Part shown: positions 26,756-35,631 of the stretch, piece by piece | Layout of the letters: the number at the start of each line of letters is the position of its first letter | How positions within the stretch are numbered: position 1 is the first letter of the stretch | Origin: Lysobacterales bacterium | GTDB taxonomy: Bacteria; Pseudomonadota; Gammaproteobacteria; Xanthomonadales; Rhodanobacteraceae | Assembly: GCA_016721015.1 (NCBI GenBank) | Contig: JADKJL010000007.1 | Span: 62,001-126,000 of the forward strand | Length of the DNA: 64,000 nt | Reading direction: 5' to 3' | Position numbers and translations under genes: made by a program | The notes under the pieces: generated by a model | Databases searched by the model: none | Told to the model about the DNA's origin: nothing | Seen by the model: the letters and a program-made list of their open reading frames with translations, nothing else

Positions 26756-27820
26756 ATGAGATTTGCGAGCGTCTACATTACCGGCACCGATACCGGCATC
26801 GGCAAGACTCATGTCAGCTGCGCGCTGTTGCGCTGCCTGCGATCACAAGGCGTCGCCGCGATCGGCATGAAACCGGTGGCGAGCGGCTGTGAACATGCGC
26901 CGGCCGGCTTGCGCAGTGAGGACGCGCTCGGGTTGATCGCCGCAAGCGATCCACAGCTCGACTACGCCTCGGTCAATCCCTACGCATTTGTCGATCCGAT
27001 CGCCCCGCACCTCGCCGCTGCTGACAGTGGAATCGCAATTGAACTCGGGCCGATCACGGCTGCGTATCGACGCCTGCAGTCGCACGCAAAGTTCGTCGTC
27101 GTGGAAGGTGTGGGTGGCTGGCTGGCGCCGTTGGGCGACCGTCTGATGCAGGCCGATATCGTCCGCGCACTCGATCTGCCAGTGGTGCTCGTCGTCGGCC
27201 TGCGCCTCGGCTGCCTCAATCACGCCCTGCTCACCGCGCGGGCAATCGAAGCGGATGGCTGTCGCCTGTTGGGCTGGATCGGCAACTCAATCGATCCCGA
27301 CATGCGCCGCGTCGCGGACAATATCCAGACGCTCCAACGGCGGATTCAGGCGCCGTTGCTCGGCATCGTCGAGCATGGGAGTCATTCCCGTATTGCAACC
27401 GGCATCGATGCCCTCGACGACGCCGTGCGCACCCTGCTTGCCACGCAAGCGACTGACAAGGACAACACCATGGCCAAGGCCCAGCGCTATTTCATTTCCG
27501 TCGAAAACCTCACCGCTTCCCGTGGCGACTCAAGCGAACTCTCATTCGATGGAGAATCGCCCGAACATCTGGCCCGAGTGCTCGAATCCGCTCTGCGCGA
27601 AGCGGATTTCTCGACCCGTTGGCGGGCCATGCAGGACGATCCCGAAGGCGTCGATGCAGCCGCCAGCGCGGTCGATCCCACGGCGACGGTCAGTGGCAGC
27701 CTTGAAGCACAGCGCAGCGAGTTGATCGTCACCACGAGCCTGCCCCATGCGATCGTCAAGCATCGCCTCGACCTTCTGATCGGTCGCCACTGGAAACTGC
27801 GGGATGTGAGCACGCCTTGA
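26756..27820 (+). CDS. bioD: Dethiobiotin synthetase with C-terminal extension domain
   Basis: Residues 1-238 are BioD, which closes the ureido ring in biotin synthesis. The P-loop GTDTGIGKTH is at 10-19, followed by KPVASGC and VEGVGGWLAPL. The frame then continues without a stop into ~116 residues (from MAKAQRYFISVENLTASRGD) unlike BioD. That segment contains HRLDLLIGRHWKLRDV and is of unknown function. Its first codon is an ATG at 27470 with AAGGA upstream, so it may also be translated on its own. The ATG at 26756 was chosen because the BioD fold starts there. Usual BioD length is ~220-240 aa. Confidence 0.88.
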   Translation: MRFASVYITGTDTGIGKTHVSCALLRCLRSQGVAAIGMKPVASGCEHAPAGLRSEDALGLIAASDPQLDYASVNPYAFVDPIAPHLAAADSGIAIELGPITAAYRRLQSHAKFVVVEGVGGWLAPLGDRLMQADIVRALDLPVVLVVGLRLGCLNHALLTARAIEADGCRLLGWIGNSIDPDMRRVADNIQTLQRRIQAPLLGIVEHGSHSRIATGIDALDDAVRTLLATQATDKDNTMAKAQRYFISVENLTASRGDSSELSFDGESPEHLARVLESALREADFSTRWRAMQDDPEGVDAAASAVDPTATVSGSLEAQRSELIVTTSLPHAIVKHRLDLLIGRHWKLRDVSTP

Positions 27821-27866
27821 TCATGGCAAATCGATGAGGTGGGCAGATGAAGGGGGCAAGAGTTTA

Positions 27867-28152
27867 GGGAAACGCTGATCAAGTGGCGCAACCGTCACGA
27901 CACCTGTCTGCGTGCAGATCGCGGCGCGCTGGCGCAGATGGACTGGCCGTCCTTCAAGGCGACGCAACAAAGAGATGCGCGCAGACAGGTGCCGCCAAAC
28001 CGATTGATCTTTATTGAAACAGGTGGCTTCCAGAAGGCCGGCCAGCCGCACCGCGCGTCTTGTCAAGGCAACCAGCCTTCACTTCGCCTCGCAGCACGAC
28101 TGGCCGGCCTTCTGAAAGCCATGACGGTTGTGCCACTTGATCAGCGTTGCCC
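27867..28152. mobile_element. 286-bp MITE-like element with 31-bp terminal inverted repeats and TA flanks
   Basis: The left end (GGGAAACGCTGATCAAGTGG and 11 more bases, 27867-27897) and the reverse complement of the right end (28122-28152) match at 29 of 31 positions. TA flanks both ends (27865-27866 and 28153-28154), as expected for a TA-duplicating (IS630/mariner-type) insertion. There is no transposase gene, so it would move only with help from a related element. The right end reaches within 38 bp of the rsmC start and may affect its expression. Confidence 0.75.
28031..28114. repeat. Inverted repeat inside the MITE-like element
   Basis: CAGAAGGCCGGCCAG (28031-28045) and CTGGCCGGCCTTCTG (28100-28114) are perfect 15-bp inverted copies 54 bp apart. 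A third, direct near-copy (GACTGGCCGTCCTTC) lies near 27950. The element therefore has internal repeat structure as well as its terminal repeats. Confidence 0.8.
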
Positions 28153-28190
28153 TAGAATTGCCGCCCTTGTTCCAATCGCCCGAAGCGCCT

Positions 28191-29264
28191 GTGACCGATA
28201 TCGCCCTGTCCGCAGGCACCGCGAGTGCCGCCCTGGATGCCCTCCATCACGCCATCAACACTGGCCAGGTGAAGCTGCCTGCCGACGGTCGTGTGTTGTT
28301 CCTGCGTGCGCGTGACGGCCATTGGTGGGGGGGCGATTCGCGCAGCAACTGGCTCTGCCAGCAAAGTTTCAAACCGTTTGCCAGCGCGCTCGAACGCTCG
28401 GGCCTGCAGGTTGGCGATCCGCAACCCGGACAACAATTCCCGCTTGTGATGATCCTGCCGCCGCGCCAGCGCGCCGAGGCGCGAGCCGTGTTTGCGCGCG
28501 GCGCGCGTCACGCCGAGGCCGGCGGCATCATCATCGCCTCGATGGCCAACGACGAAGGCGCACGCTCGGGAGAAGCGGATTTCCGGCGCCTGTTCGGCAC
28601 CGCCCAGGTTTTGTCCAAACACCATTGCCGCGTGTTCTGGAGCACGCTCGACAAGTCCGCGATGGATCCGGCGCTGCTTGAGGAATGGAGCGGACTCGAC
28701 GCGCCGCGGGCGATCGGAGATGGCCGCTTCGTCAGTCGACCGGGCCTGTTCGCCTGGAACCGCATCGATCCGGCATCGGCCCTGCTGGCCGCCCATCTGC
28801 CTCGTGACCTGTGCGGTCGCATTGCCGATCTCGGCGCCGGCTACGGCTACCTCGCTTGCGAAGTGCTGCAGGGTTGCAGCGGCGTCGAAGCCATCGATCT
28901 GTACGAAGCCGAAGCGCGCGCCCTTGAACCGGCCAGGATAAATATCGACAAGGCCCTTGCCCAGCTCGGTCGGCAGGTCGATGTTTCAATCCATTGGCAT
29001 GACGTGTGCAGCGGACTGCCGCATCGCTACGACGCGATCATCAGCAATCCACCGTTCCATCAGGGACGCGCGGATCAGCCTGAGCTCGGCCAATCCTTCA
29101 TCACCGCGGCGGCCAATGCCTTGAGGCCGGGAGGCAATCTGTGGCTGGTGGCGAATCGGCACCTGCCCTACGAGCAAACGCTCGGTGCTCGATTCAACAA
29201 CGTGAGAACCGTCGCCCTCAAGCATGGCTTCAAGGTTTTCCACGCCAGCGGTGCGCGCGCATGA
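28191..29264 (+). CDS. rsmC: 16S rRNA (guanine-N2) methyltransferase, RsmC type
   Basis: The ~357-aa class I SAM methyltransferase has an N-terminal duplicated, degenerate domain and a C-terminal catalytic domain. The SAM loop DLGAGYGYLA lies at ~213-222 and the catalytic motif SNPPFHQG at ~285-292, as in RsmC, which methylates G1207 of 16S rRNA. I prefer the GTG at 28191 because the homologous region begins there; the in-frame ATG at 28128 falls inside the repeat element. The stop overlaps the next ATG (ATGA). Confidence 0.87.
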   Translation: MTDIALSAGTASAALDALHHAINTGQVKLPADGRVLFLRARDGHWWGGDSRSNWLCQQSFKPFASALERSGLQVGDPQPGQQFPLVMILPPRQRAEARAVFARGARHAEAGGIIIASMANDEGARSGEADFRRLFGTAQVLSKHHCRVFWSTLDKSAMDPALLEEWSGLDAPRAIGDGRFVSRPGLFAWNRIDPASALLAAHLPRDLCGRIADLGAGYGYLACEVLQGCSGVEAIDLYEAEARALEPARINIDKALAQLGRQVDVSIHWHDVCSGLPHRYDAIISNPPFHQGRADQPELGQSFITAAANALRPGGNLWLVANRHLPYEQTLGARFNNVRTVALKHGFKVFHASGARA

Positions 29265-29974
29265 GACTCGTCCGATTGATTGCAAACCTCGGCTACGGCA
29301 GTCGCAAGGAAGTGGCGATGATGTTTCGCGAAGGCCGCATCACCGACCCTGCCGGGGACGTGCTGTACGCCGATGACAAGCGCGAGCATGCCGACATCCG
29401 CGTCGATGGCGAGCCGCTCGATCCTGGTGCTGGCTTGCGCCTGCTGCTCAACAAGCCGGTCGGCGTGACCTGCTCGACGAAGGATGTCGGGCGCATCGTG
29501 CATGACATGCTGCCCGAGCGTTTCCGCCTGCGCAATCCGACCTTGTCGACCGTCGGGCGGCTTGATCGCGACACCTCGGGCCTGCTCCTGTTGACCGATG
29601 ACGGCGCCCTGCTGCATCGGATCATCGCACCGAAATCCAGAATCGCCAAAGTGTACGAAGCCGTGCTGGCCGAAGACCTGCGTGGCGACGAGAGCGCCGT
29701 GTTTGCCAGCGGCAGTCTGATGCTCGAGTCGGAAAAGACACCGCTGCTGCCAGCCGGCCTCGAGGTACTCGGGCCACGGCATGCGCGGCTGACCCTGCAT
29801 GAGGGTCGCTACCATCAGGTTCGGCGCATGTTTGCCGCGGTCGGCAATCACGTTGTCAGTCTGCGTCGCCTGAGCGTCGGCGGCCTCGGCCTGGGCGAGC
29901 TTGCCGAAGGCGATTGGCGCATCCTCGATGATCGGGATTTGGAGGCGGTCTTCACCGGAGCAGAAACCGCATGA
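29261..29974 (+). CDS. rsuA: RsuA-family 16S rRNA pseudouridine synthase
   Basis: The 237-aa protein has an N-terminal S4 RNA-binding domain (MRLVRLIANLGYGSRKEV) and a pseudouridine synthase domain. The catalytic motif GRLDRDTSGLLLLT has Asp102. LLNKPVGVTCS and EGRYHQVRRMFAAVGNHV are typical of the RsuA branch, which modifies U516 of 16S rRNA. It is coupled at both ends by ATGA overlaps, between rsmC and the DUF1415 gene, giving a small rRNA-modification operon. Confidence 0.9.
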   Translation: MRLVRLIANLGYGSRKEVAMMFREGRITDPAGDVLYADDKREHADIRVDGEPLDPGAGLRLLLNKPVGVTCSTKDVGRIVHDMLPERFRLRNPTLSTVGRLDRDTSGLLLLTDDGALLHRIIAPKSRIAKVYEAVLAEDLRGDESAVFASGSLMLESEKTPLLPAGLEVLGPRHARLTLHEGRYHQVRRMFAAVGNHVVSLRRLSVGGLGLGELAEGDWRILDDRDLEAVFTGAETA

Positions 29975-30564
29975 GTCCGACTGTCCCGAATGCCGGCAGC
30001 GAATCCGAAGCAGCCGACGCGCCATACATCGCCGATACGCGCAGGTGGATCGAGCGCGCCGTGATCGGACTCAATCTCTGCCCGTTCGCACGGGCGCCTT
30101 ACCTCGATGGACGCGTGGGCCTGCGAGTCAGCCATGCGACCGACACGGATGCCTTGCTCGATGATCTGTGCGGCGAACTGCAAAGCCTGCATGCGGCCGA
30201 TCCCCAGGATTGCGAAACCTCCCTGCTGATCGCGCCATTCGTGCTGGCCGATTTTATCGACTTCAACGACTTCCTCGATTCCGCCGACGCGGCTATCGAT
30301 GTGCTCAAGCTCGAGGGCGTGATCCAGGTCGCCAGCTTCCACCCGCAATACTGCTTCGCCGACAGCTCGCCGCAGGACATAGAAAACTGCACCAACCGCT
30401 CGCCGTGGCCAATCCTGCATTTGCTGCGTGAATCCAGCATCGAGCGTGCGGTCGATTCGATGGCCGATCCCGACGCGATCTATCGGCGCAATGTCGACAC
30501 CCTGAAAAAGCTGGGCTGGGACGGCTGGGCACGGTTGTGGCGCGCCGGTGCGGCGGGCGAGTAA
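29971..30564 (+). CDS. DUF1415 family protein
   Basis: The 197-aa cytoplasmic protein shows the DUF1415 pattern: RRWIERAVIGLNLCPFA near residue 25, VASFHPQYCFAD near 125, then CTNRSPWPILHLLRE. Function is unknown. Conserved Cys (NLCPF) and His/Asp residues suggest an enzyme or metal site, but nothing firmer can be said. Its ATG overlaps the rsuA stop. Confidence 0.9.
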   Translation: MSPTVPNAGSESEAADAPYIADTRRWIERAVIGLNLCPFARAPYLDGRVGLRVSHATDTDALLDDLCGELQSLHAADPQDCETSLLIAPFVLADFIDFNDFLDSADAAIDVLKLEGVIQVASFHPQYCFADSSPQDIENCTNRSPWPILHLLRESSIERAVDSMADPDAIYRRNVDTLKKLGWDGWARLWRAGAAGE

Positions 30565-30659
30565 GATCCGGATCGACCGTATTCGGCAGCAAGAGGCTCC
30601 GATCATCGGCGAGGGGAGACACTGACCAGTGCAGGAATCCCAGGATGGGGGGCGTTGGA

Positions 30660-32468
30660 ATGAACGTGGGGTTTTCAGTCAGGGCAGTCATCGCGGCATG
30701 GGTGCTTTTTGTTGCAGGCTCTGCGACGGCGGCCATCGAGCCTGTCGTGTTGCAGCCAGCGGATGCGGAAATCGCCTTGGCCGCGAATACGCGATTCAGC
30801 ATCGATGGAGGCGCGCGGACCACGCCTGAAGAGCAATTCCGCCTGATCGATTCGGAGTCCTTCCAGCCCTTGCCGCGTGGCAACGCGACCTTTGGCTTTG
30901 TCGACGGCGCCTACTGGTTTCACGTGCGCCTGATCAACCACGATGCGCAGGTGCATCGGCGCATTCTCGCCGTCAACTATGCCCTGCTCGATGAGATCGA
31001 CGTCTACCTGCGTGGCGCGGATGGAGCGATCAGTCATTTCAGTTCCGGCGACTCGCACGTGTTCGCCCAGCGCGCCTTGCGTTCGCGCATGCCCAACTTC
31101 CTGATCGATCTCGACGATAACGAGCAGGCCGACCTGCTGGTCCGGGTACAAAGCCAGAGCTCGATGCAGGTGCCCCTGGTGCTCTACTCGCAGAAGGCGT
31201 TCTTCGAGCGCAGCCGGGATGGTTATCTCGAAATCGGCCTCTACTACGGCATTCTGCTCGCCCTGTTTCTCTACAACCTGATCCTGTTCGCTTCGCTGCG
31301 CGACCTGAACTATTTTTTCTACGTCCTCTACATTGGCGGCTTCGGTGTCGTCCAGCTGTGCCTGAATGGGCTCGCCTTCGAGTACTTGTGGCCCGGTTCG
31401 CCGTGGCTGGCGAATGTGGCCGTGCCGGTTTCAATGGCGCTCGGCATGCTCTTCATGCACCTGTTCGTGCGGGCGTTTCTCGACTTGCGACGGCGCCTGC
31501 CGGTTGGCAACCGGATCATCATCGGTTTCATAGCCTTCCATGCACTGATGGTCGTGCTGTCGATGCTGATCGATTACCGGACGGCGGTTCTGCTCGGCAC
31601 GGCGTCGGTATTTCCCGGTGCCGCGGCGATCCTTGGTGTGTCGCTGATTCTCGCCCGACGTGGCGATCGGGCAGCGCAGATCCTGCTTCTCGCCTGGATC
31701 GTGCTGCTGGCCGGAACGGCCGCGTACGCAATGGTGTCGTTCGGTTTGCTGCCAAAGATCTTCATCACCGAGTACGGCATGCAGATTGGCTCGGCGCTCG
31801 AATTGATCCTGCTTTCCTTCGCCCTCGCCTGGCGATTCGCGTCCTTGCGTGACGAGAACATCCAGGTCGTGCAGCGATCACGAAACGAACTGGAAGTCCG
31901 TGTCGACGAGCGCACGCGCGAGCTCTCGTCCACCCTCGATGAACTGGCCAGCGCCAACGAGCGGCTGCGCGAATCGAACCTCAGGGACGGTCTCACCGGT
32001 GCCTACAACCGGCGCTACTTCGATGCCGCGTTCGAGTCGATGCTGACCGAGAGTCGAAACGCCGGACACGCCTGCGGTGTGCTGGTCGCAGACATCGACC
32101 ACTTCAAGCGGGTCAATGACCAAGCCGGCCATCTGGTCGGCGATGATTGCCTGCGCATGACCGTTGCAACCATCGTCAAGGTGGTCGCTGACCGCGGCAG
32201 CGTGATCCGCTATGGCGGCGAGGAATTCGTCGTTCTGCTTCCGCGCATCGACGAGAAAGCGCTGCCCCTGATCGCGGAGGATATCCGCGCCGCGGTCGCC
32301 GGAACTCCACTGGTGACCAATGGAACGTCGATTTCGATGACCATCAGCGTCGGCGCGGCAATGTCCACGGTCGGCGAAGCGATCGCATCGACTACCCTGC
32401 TGCAAAGGGCCGACGAGGCGATGTACCGGGCCAAACGCGAAGGCCGCAATCGCGTGGTGGTTTACTGA
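30660..32468 (+). CDS. 7TMR-DISM membrane receptor with diguanylate cyclase domain
   Basis: The 602-aa inner-membrane sensor makes cyclic di-GMP. A signal peptide leads into a periplasmic 7TMR-DISM sensory domain (DGAYWFHVRLINHD). Seven transmembrane helices (about residues 190-380, starting YLEIGLYYGILLALFLYN) are followed by a short coiled coil (ELEVRVDERTRELSSTLDEL) and a GGDEF domain. The active site is GGEEF at 519-523, and the RxxD inhibitory site five residues upstream is missing. The ATG at 30660 leads straight into the signal peptide. The ligand is unknown. Confidence 0.92.
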   Translation: MNVGFSVRAVIAAWVLFVAGSATAAIEPVVLQPADAEIALAANTRFSIDGGARTTPEEQFRLIDSESFQPLPRGNATFGFVDGAYWFHVRLINHDAQVHRRILAVNYALLDEIDVYLRGADGAISHFSSGDSHVFAQRALRSRMPNFLIDLDDNEQADLLVRVQSQSSMQVPLVLYSQKAFFERSRDGYLEIGLYYGILLALFLYNLILFASLRDLNYFFYVLYIGGFGVVQLCLNGLAFEYLWPGSPWLANVAVPVSMALGMLFMHLFVRAFLDLRRRLPVGNRIIIGFIAFHALMVVLSMLIDYRTAVLLGTASVFPGAAAILGVSLILARRGDRAAQILLLAWIVLLAGTAAYAMVSFGLLPKIFITEYGMQIGSALELILLSFALAWRFASLRDENIQVVQRSRNELEVRVDERTRELSSTLDELASANERLRESNLRDGLTGAYNRRYFDAAFESMLTESRNAGHACGVLVADIDHFKRVNDQAGHLVGDDCLRMTVATIVKVVADRGSVIRYGGEEFVVLLPRIDEKALPLIAEDIRAAVAGTPLVTNGTSISMTISVGAAMSTVGEAIASTTLLQRADEAMYRAKREGRNRVVVY

Positions 32469-33256
32469 TCCGCAAGCTGAAGCTGTTCGGGAAGGTGGAT
32501 CGTGGCGGCGATCGGCAGGTGGTCGGAAACCAGATGCGGCAGGGTGCGCAACTCGTCGACCTTGAGCGTCGAGGAAGCGAGGATATGGTCGATCGCGCGA
32601 TTCGGTGCCCAGCTCGGGAAGGTCATTGGCGGCCGTTCCGGCGGTTGCAAGGAAGTGCGCGCGAACAGCGAGCGCAGTTCGGGGCTCTCGATCGGCGTAT
32701 TCAGGTCACCGATCAGCAACGCGTTCGGATGTCCTTCAAGCAATTCGGTGATGTAGCCGAGCTGGTGGGCGCGTGCCTGCGGACCGAGCGAAAGATGCGC
32801 GACCAGCACGACCAGCGAATGCTCGCCCTTGCCGTAGCGGGCCCACAACACGCCGCGGCCACGGATTCGTCCAGGCAAGGGATAGTCGAGCACCTCCTCG
32901 GGTTTCAAGCGCGAAAGCAGGCCATTGCTCGAAGCGGCCACCTTGGCCACCTTGCGATTCGGCTGGTGGCTCCAGTACGGAAATCCCGCGCTCTCGGCAA
33001 GGTATTCGGTCTGGTTGAGAAAGCCCGAGCGCAGCGAACCAAAATCCGCCTCCTGCAGGGCGACCAGATCAAAATCACCCAGGATTCCGGCCAGTCCATC
33101 CAGGTTCGCACGCTTGCCGGTCGGCAGCACGTGCTTCCAGCTGTGGGTCACGTATTCCCGATAGCGCTTGACGCTGCCGCCAGCAAGAATATTGCAGCTC
33201 AGCACGCGCAAGGTGGCCGGGGCTGAATCCTTTTTTGACGGAGGCTTTCGAATCAT
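32462..33256 (-). CDS. Endonuclease/exonuclease/phosphatase-family hydrolase
   Basis: The 264-aa EEP-fold protein contains LRVLSCNIL (catalytic Asn), DLVALQEADFG (metal-binding Glu), LIGDLNTPIES (Asp and Asn) and the C-terminal VSDHLPIAATI (Asp-His pair). The fold covers DNA-repair nucleases, lipid phosphatases and others; the substrate is not predictable. It has no signal peptide. It overlaps the end of the diguanylate cyclase gene by 7 bp in convergent orientation and lies downstream of the dsbA pair. Confidence 0.85.
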   Translation of the reverse strand: MIRKPPSKKDSAPATLRVLSCNILAGGSVKRYREYVTHSWKHVLPTGKRANLDGLAGILGDFDLVALQEADFGSLRSGFLNQTEYLAESAGFPYWSHQPNRKVAKVAASSNGLLSRLKPEEVLDYPLPGRIRGRGVLWARYGKGEHSLVVLVAHLSLGPQARAHQLGYITELLEGHPNALLIGDLNTPIESPELRSLFARTSLQPPERPPMTFPSWAPNRAIDHILASSTLKVDELRTLPHLVSDHLPIAATIHLPEQLQLADQ

Positions 33257-33317
33257 TGCGCGATCACTGTGCCTTGTTGCTCACAGCAACAGAGTCTGAC
33301 ACAGGCGGCATGAACGC

Positions 33318-33341
33318 AAAGGCCGCCCAGCGGCGGCCTTT
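33318..33341. terminator. Bidirectional-type intrinsic terminator
   Basis: Perfect 10-bp arms AAAGGCCGCC and GGCGGCCTTT enclose a 4-base loop, giving a GC stem with A/T ends on both strands. It lies 22 bp beyond the stop of the dsbA-like gene and upstream of the EEP gene, so it probably separates the two. Confidence 0.75.
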
Positions 33342-33363
33342 GTCTGGATCACGTTGATTGAGA

Positions 33364-34047
33364 TTACTTCTTGCCTTTTGCTGCCAGGCGCTCGGCGTGC
33401 GCTTTCTTGACCAGCGTGTCGACCAGGGCAACCAGCTGCGGATAGCCACCCGCCGAGCCAGCGGTGATCCGGTACTTGCCATCGATGATGATGGTTGGCG
33501 TGCCATCGACGCCGTACTTGGGCACCATGCTGCGCGAGCGCGCCAGCTTGCTTTCGATCTCGAACGAGGCTGCGACCTGCTTGAACTTCCCGACATCCGC
33601 ACCTTGCTCGCCGTAGAAAGCGACAATGTCGTCGAACGAGCGGATCGGGCGATGGTCGCGGTGCACGGCATCAAACAACGCCTGGTGGGTCTTGGCGAGC
33701 AATCCGAGCGACTGCGCCGTATAGAACGCGCGGGCAAATGCTTCCCACTGCTCGTTGAAGATCGCCGGCATATAGCTGAATTCGGCGTAATCGGGCAGCT
33801 TGGACTTGATCTCGTCGGCGTAGGGCTGGAAATGCGCGCAATGGATGCAGGCATAGCTGAAGACTTCGAGCACTTCGACCTTGTCGCCACTCGCCGTCGG
33901 CTCGGCGGGCTCGATCGGGAAATAGGTCTTGCCGGCTTCCGCGACGACCGGCGCGTTAGCGGCGGCCTCCTTCTGCTCCTGGGCACAGGCACTGAAGCTG
34001 ATGGCAAGCAGCACGCCGACAAGCAGCTTGGGTAGGTGTTTGAGCAT
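33364..34047 (-). CDS. DsbA/DsbL-like thiol:disulfide oxidoreductase, probable lipoprotein
   Basis: The 227-aa periplasmic thioredoxin-fold protein has a C-x-x-C site, C67-IH-C70, and a cis-proline segment GTPTIIIDGKYRI. The signal sequence ends AISFSAC21, a plausible but imperfect lipobox, so it may be membrane-anchored. It is closely related to the next gene, with shared GKxYFxIEP, EVFSYACxHC and DGTPTxI, and the two look like a tandem duplication. CIHC instead of CPHC should shift the redox potential relative to classical DsbA. Confidence 0.9.
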   Translation of the reverse strand: MLKHLPKLLVGVLLAISFSACAQEQKEAAANAPVVAEAGKTYFPIEPAEPTASGDKVEVLEVFSYACIHCAHFQPYADEIKSKLPDYAEFSYMPAIFNEQWEAFARAFYTAQSLGLLAKTHQALFDAVHRDHRPIRSFDDIVAFYGEQGADVGKFKQVAASFEIESKLARSRSMVPKYGVDGTPTIIIDGKYRITAGSAGGYPQLVALVDTLVKKAHAERLAAKGKK

Positions 34048-34107
34048 TGCGGATATCTCCTGGGATCGGGTTCGTCGTTCAGACAGCGGATCAGGTCGTG
34101 AGTTGCC

Positions 34108-34752
34108 TCAACCGCCCTTGGCTTCTTTCTCGATCAGGTAATGCACCAGCGGTTCGACCTTGTCGTAGCCGCCGGCGGACGGACCGGAAATCCGGTACTT
34201 GCCGTTGACGATGAAAGTCGGCGTGCCATCGACGCCATAGGCCTTGATCAGCTCTTCATTGCGCTTGAGCTTGGCCTTGACCGCGAACGAATTCGAGGTG
34301 GCGATGAAATCCTCGGCCGAGACCCCGTACTTGGCGTAGAAGTCCGCAATCGAGGCGAAGGTCGGCGACTTGATGTCGAGCTTGCGATCGACATAGATCG
34401 TGCGGAACATGTCCTCATGGGTCTTTTCGATCAGGCCGAGCGCCTGGGCCGTGTAGAAACCCTTGGCAAACGTCTGCCATGACGAAAACCCGAACTGGGC
34501 CGGCAACATGACGAATTCGGCGTTGGCCGGCAGGCGCTTCTTCAAGTCCGCCACCATGGGTGCGACTTCATTGCAATGCGGGCAAGCGTATGAGAACACC
34601 TCGACCACCTCGATCTTGTCGCCGGTGGTTGTCGCCTGCGATGGTTCGATCAGGAAATAGTTCTTGCCAGCCTCCCAAGTATCCTGGGCGCTTGCGTGGC
34701 TGCCCGCGACCAGACCAAGACCGACCGTCAGCGCAATAAGGGATTTCAACAT
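34108..34752 (-). CDS. dsbA: Thiol:disulfide interchange protein DsbA
   Basis: The 214-aa periplasmic disulfide oxidase has a signal peptide (cleavage after ASA, residue 22). The active site is C57-PH-C60, the classical DsbA motif, and the cis-Pro loop is GTPTFIVNGKYRI. It introduces disulfides into exported proteins and would be reoxidised by DsbB, not seen here. The ATG at 34752 starts directly at the signal peptide. It lies between the paralogue and the cytochrome c4 gene on the same strand. Confidence 0.92.
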   Translation of the reverse strand: MLKSLIALTVGLGLVAGSHASAQDTWEAGKNYFLIEPSQATTTGDKIEVVEVFSYACPHCNEVAPMVADLKKRLPANAEFVMLPAQFGFSSWQTFAKGFYTAQALGLIEKTHEDMFRTIYVDRKLDIKSPTFASIADFYAKYGVSAEDFIATSNSFAVKAKLKRNEELIKAYGVDGTPTFIVNGKYRISGPSAGGYDKVEPLVHYLIEKEAKGG

Positions 34753-34834
34753 TCCGGGTGACTCCGCAGCGAAGGGGGATGCGCGATCTCGCAATCGCGT
34801 AGTGTCTGTCAAACACGCTGAACGATGGCGGAAA

Positions 34835-35488
34835 TCAGTCGACCTTGGCGGTCTGCACCTCGTGCAGGCCTTGTACGTAGGACGCCAGCGCGGCGATGTC
34901 CTCGTCGCTCAAGCGCTTGGCAATAGCCGGCATGATCGCGGCGGACGCGTCATCGCCCCAGCTCGTGCCACTGCGCCATTCGGCGAACTTGGCCGCCACG
35001 TACTCGGACCATTGGCCCGCCAGTTGCGGATAGGCCGAGCCGGCCATGCCGCGCCCGGAAGGACCATGGCAGGACATGCAGGCGGGCACGCCGAGTTTGC
35101 TGTCGCCGGCCCGATAAAGCTGCTCGGCACGCTTGACATAGGCTTCATCGGCCTGGCCCGGAGCCGACCGTTTGGTGGAAAAATAGGCGCCGACATCATG
35201 CATGTCCTGCTCGCTGAGCGTAGAGGCGAACGGCATCATGATCGGGTTTACGCGCTTGCCGCCCTTGAACTGGGTCAACTGGCGCGCGATGTAGGATTCG
35301 TTCTGCCCGGCCAGCCGGGGGTACATCGCGACCGCGGAATTGCCGTCCGCGCCATGGCAGGCACCGCAGACGGCGGCCTTGCCTTCTCCGGCGGCGGCAT
35401 CGCCAAGTACGGCGGATTCATGGGTCTGGGCACTGGCCAAGCCGACACTGAACAGCATCGCCAAGGCAACCACTCGCGGAAAACTCAT
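34835..35488 (-). CDS. Cytochrome c4 (di-heme)
   Basis: The 217-aa periplasmic cytochrome has a signal peptide ending ASA (residue 20) and two class I heme domains, C41-GAC-H45 and C137-MSC-H141. Each is followed by the c4 pattern YPRLAGQ or YPQLAGQW and an axial-methionine region (IMMPFA, IMPAIA). It probably passes electrons to a terminal oxidase. The ATG at 35488 starts the signal peptide. It is divergent from engB. Confidence 0.92.
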   Translation of the reverse strand: MSFPRVVALAMLFSVGLASAQTHESAVLGDAAAGEGKAAVCGACHGADGNSAVAMYPRLAGQNESYIARQLTQFKGGKRVNPIMMPFASTLSEQDMHDVGAYFSTKRSAPGQADEAYVKRAEQLYRAGDSKLGVPACMSCHGPSGRGMAGSAYPQLAGQWSEYVAAKFAEWRSGTSWGDDASAAIMPAIAKRLSDEDIAALASYVQGLHEVQTAKVD

Positions 35489-35631
35489 ACACTGACTCCG
35501 GATAGACGGGGAATCCACGCGCTGCCGCAGGGTGTCTGGCAGGGCTGAGGCGATAAACTCCCGAATTATCCGTGTCAGCCGAAGGCCGGTCAAACACGGT
35601 CACTCCCGAATTCAATCAGCGAAGCCCTCCC

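Larger units (their letters stand above)
27821..28190 (+). other. Intergenic region holding a MITE-like element
   Basis: Apart from the element at 27867-28152 and its internal repeats, only short spacers of 46 and 38 bp remain before rsmC. Small open frames here lie within the repeat and are not supported as genes. Confidence 0.6.

Noticed and set aside
27938..28315. Open frame across the MITE-like element
   Set aside because: It lies in repeat sequence and runs into rsmC in another frame.
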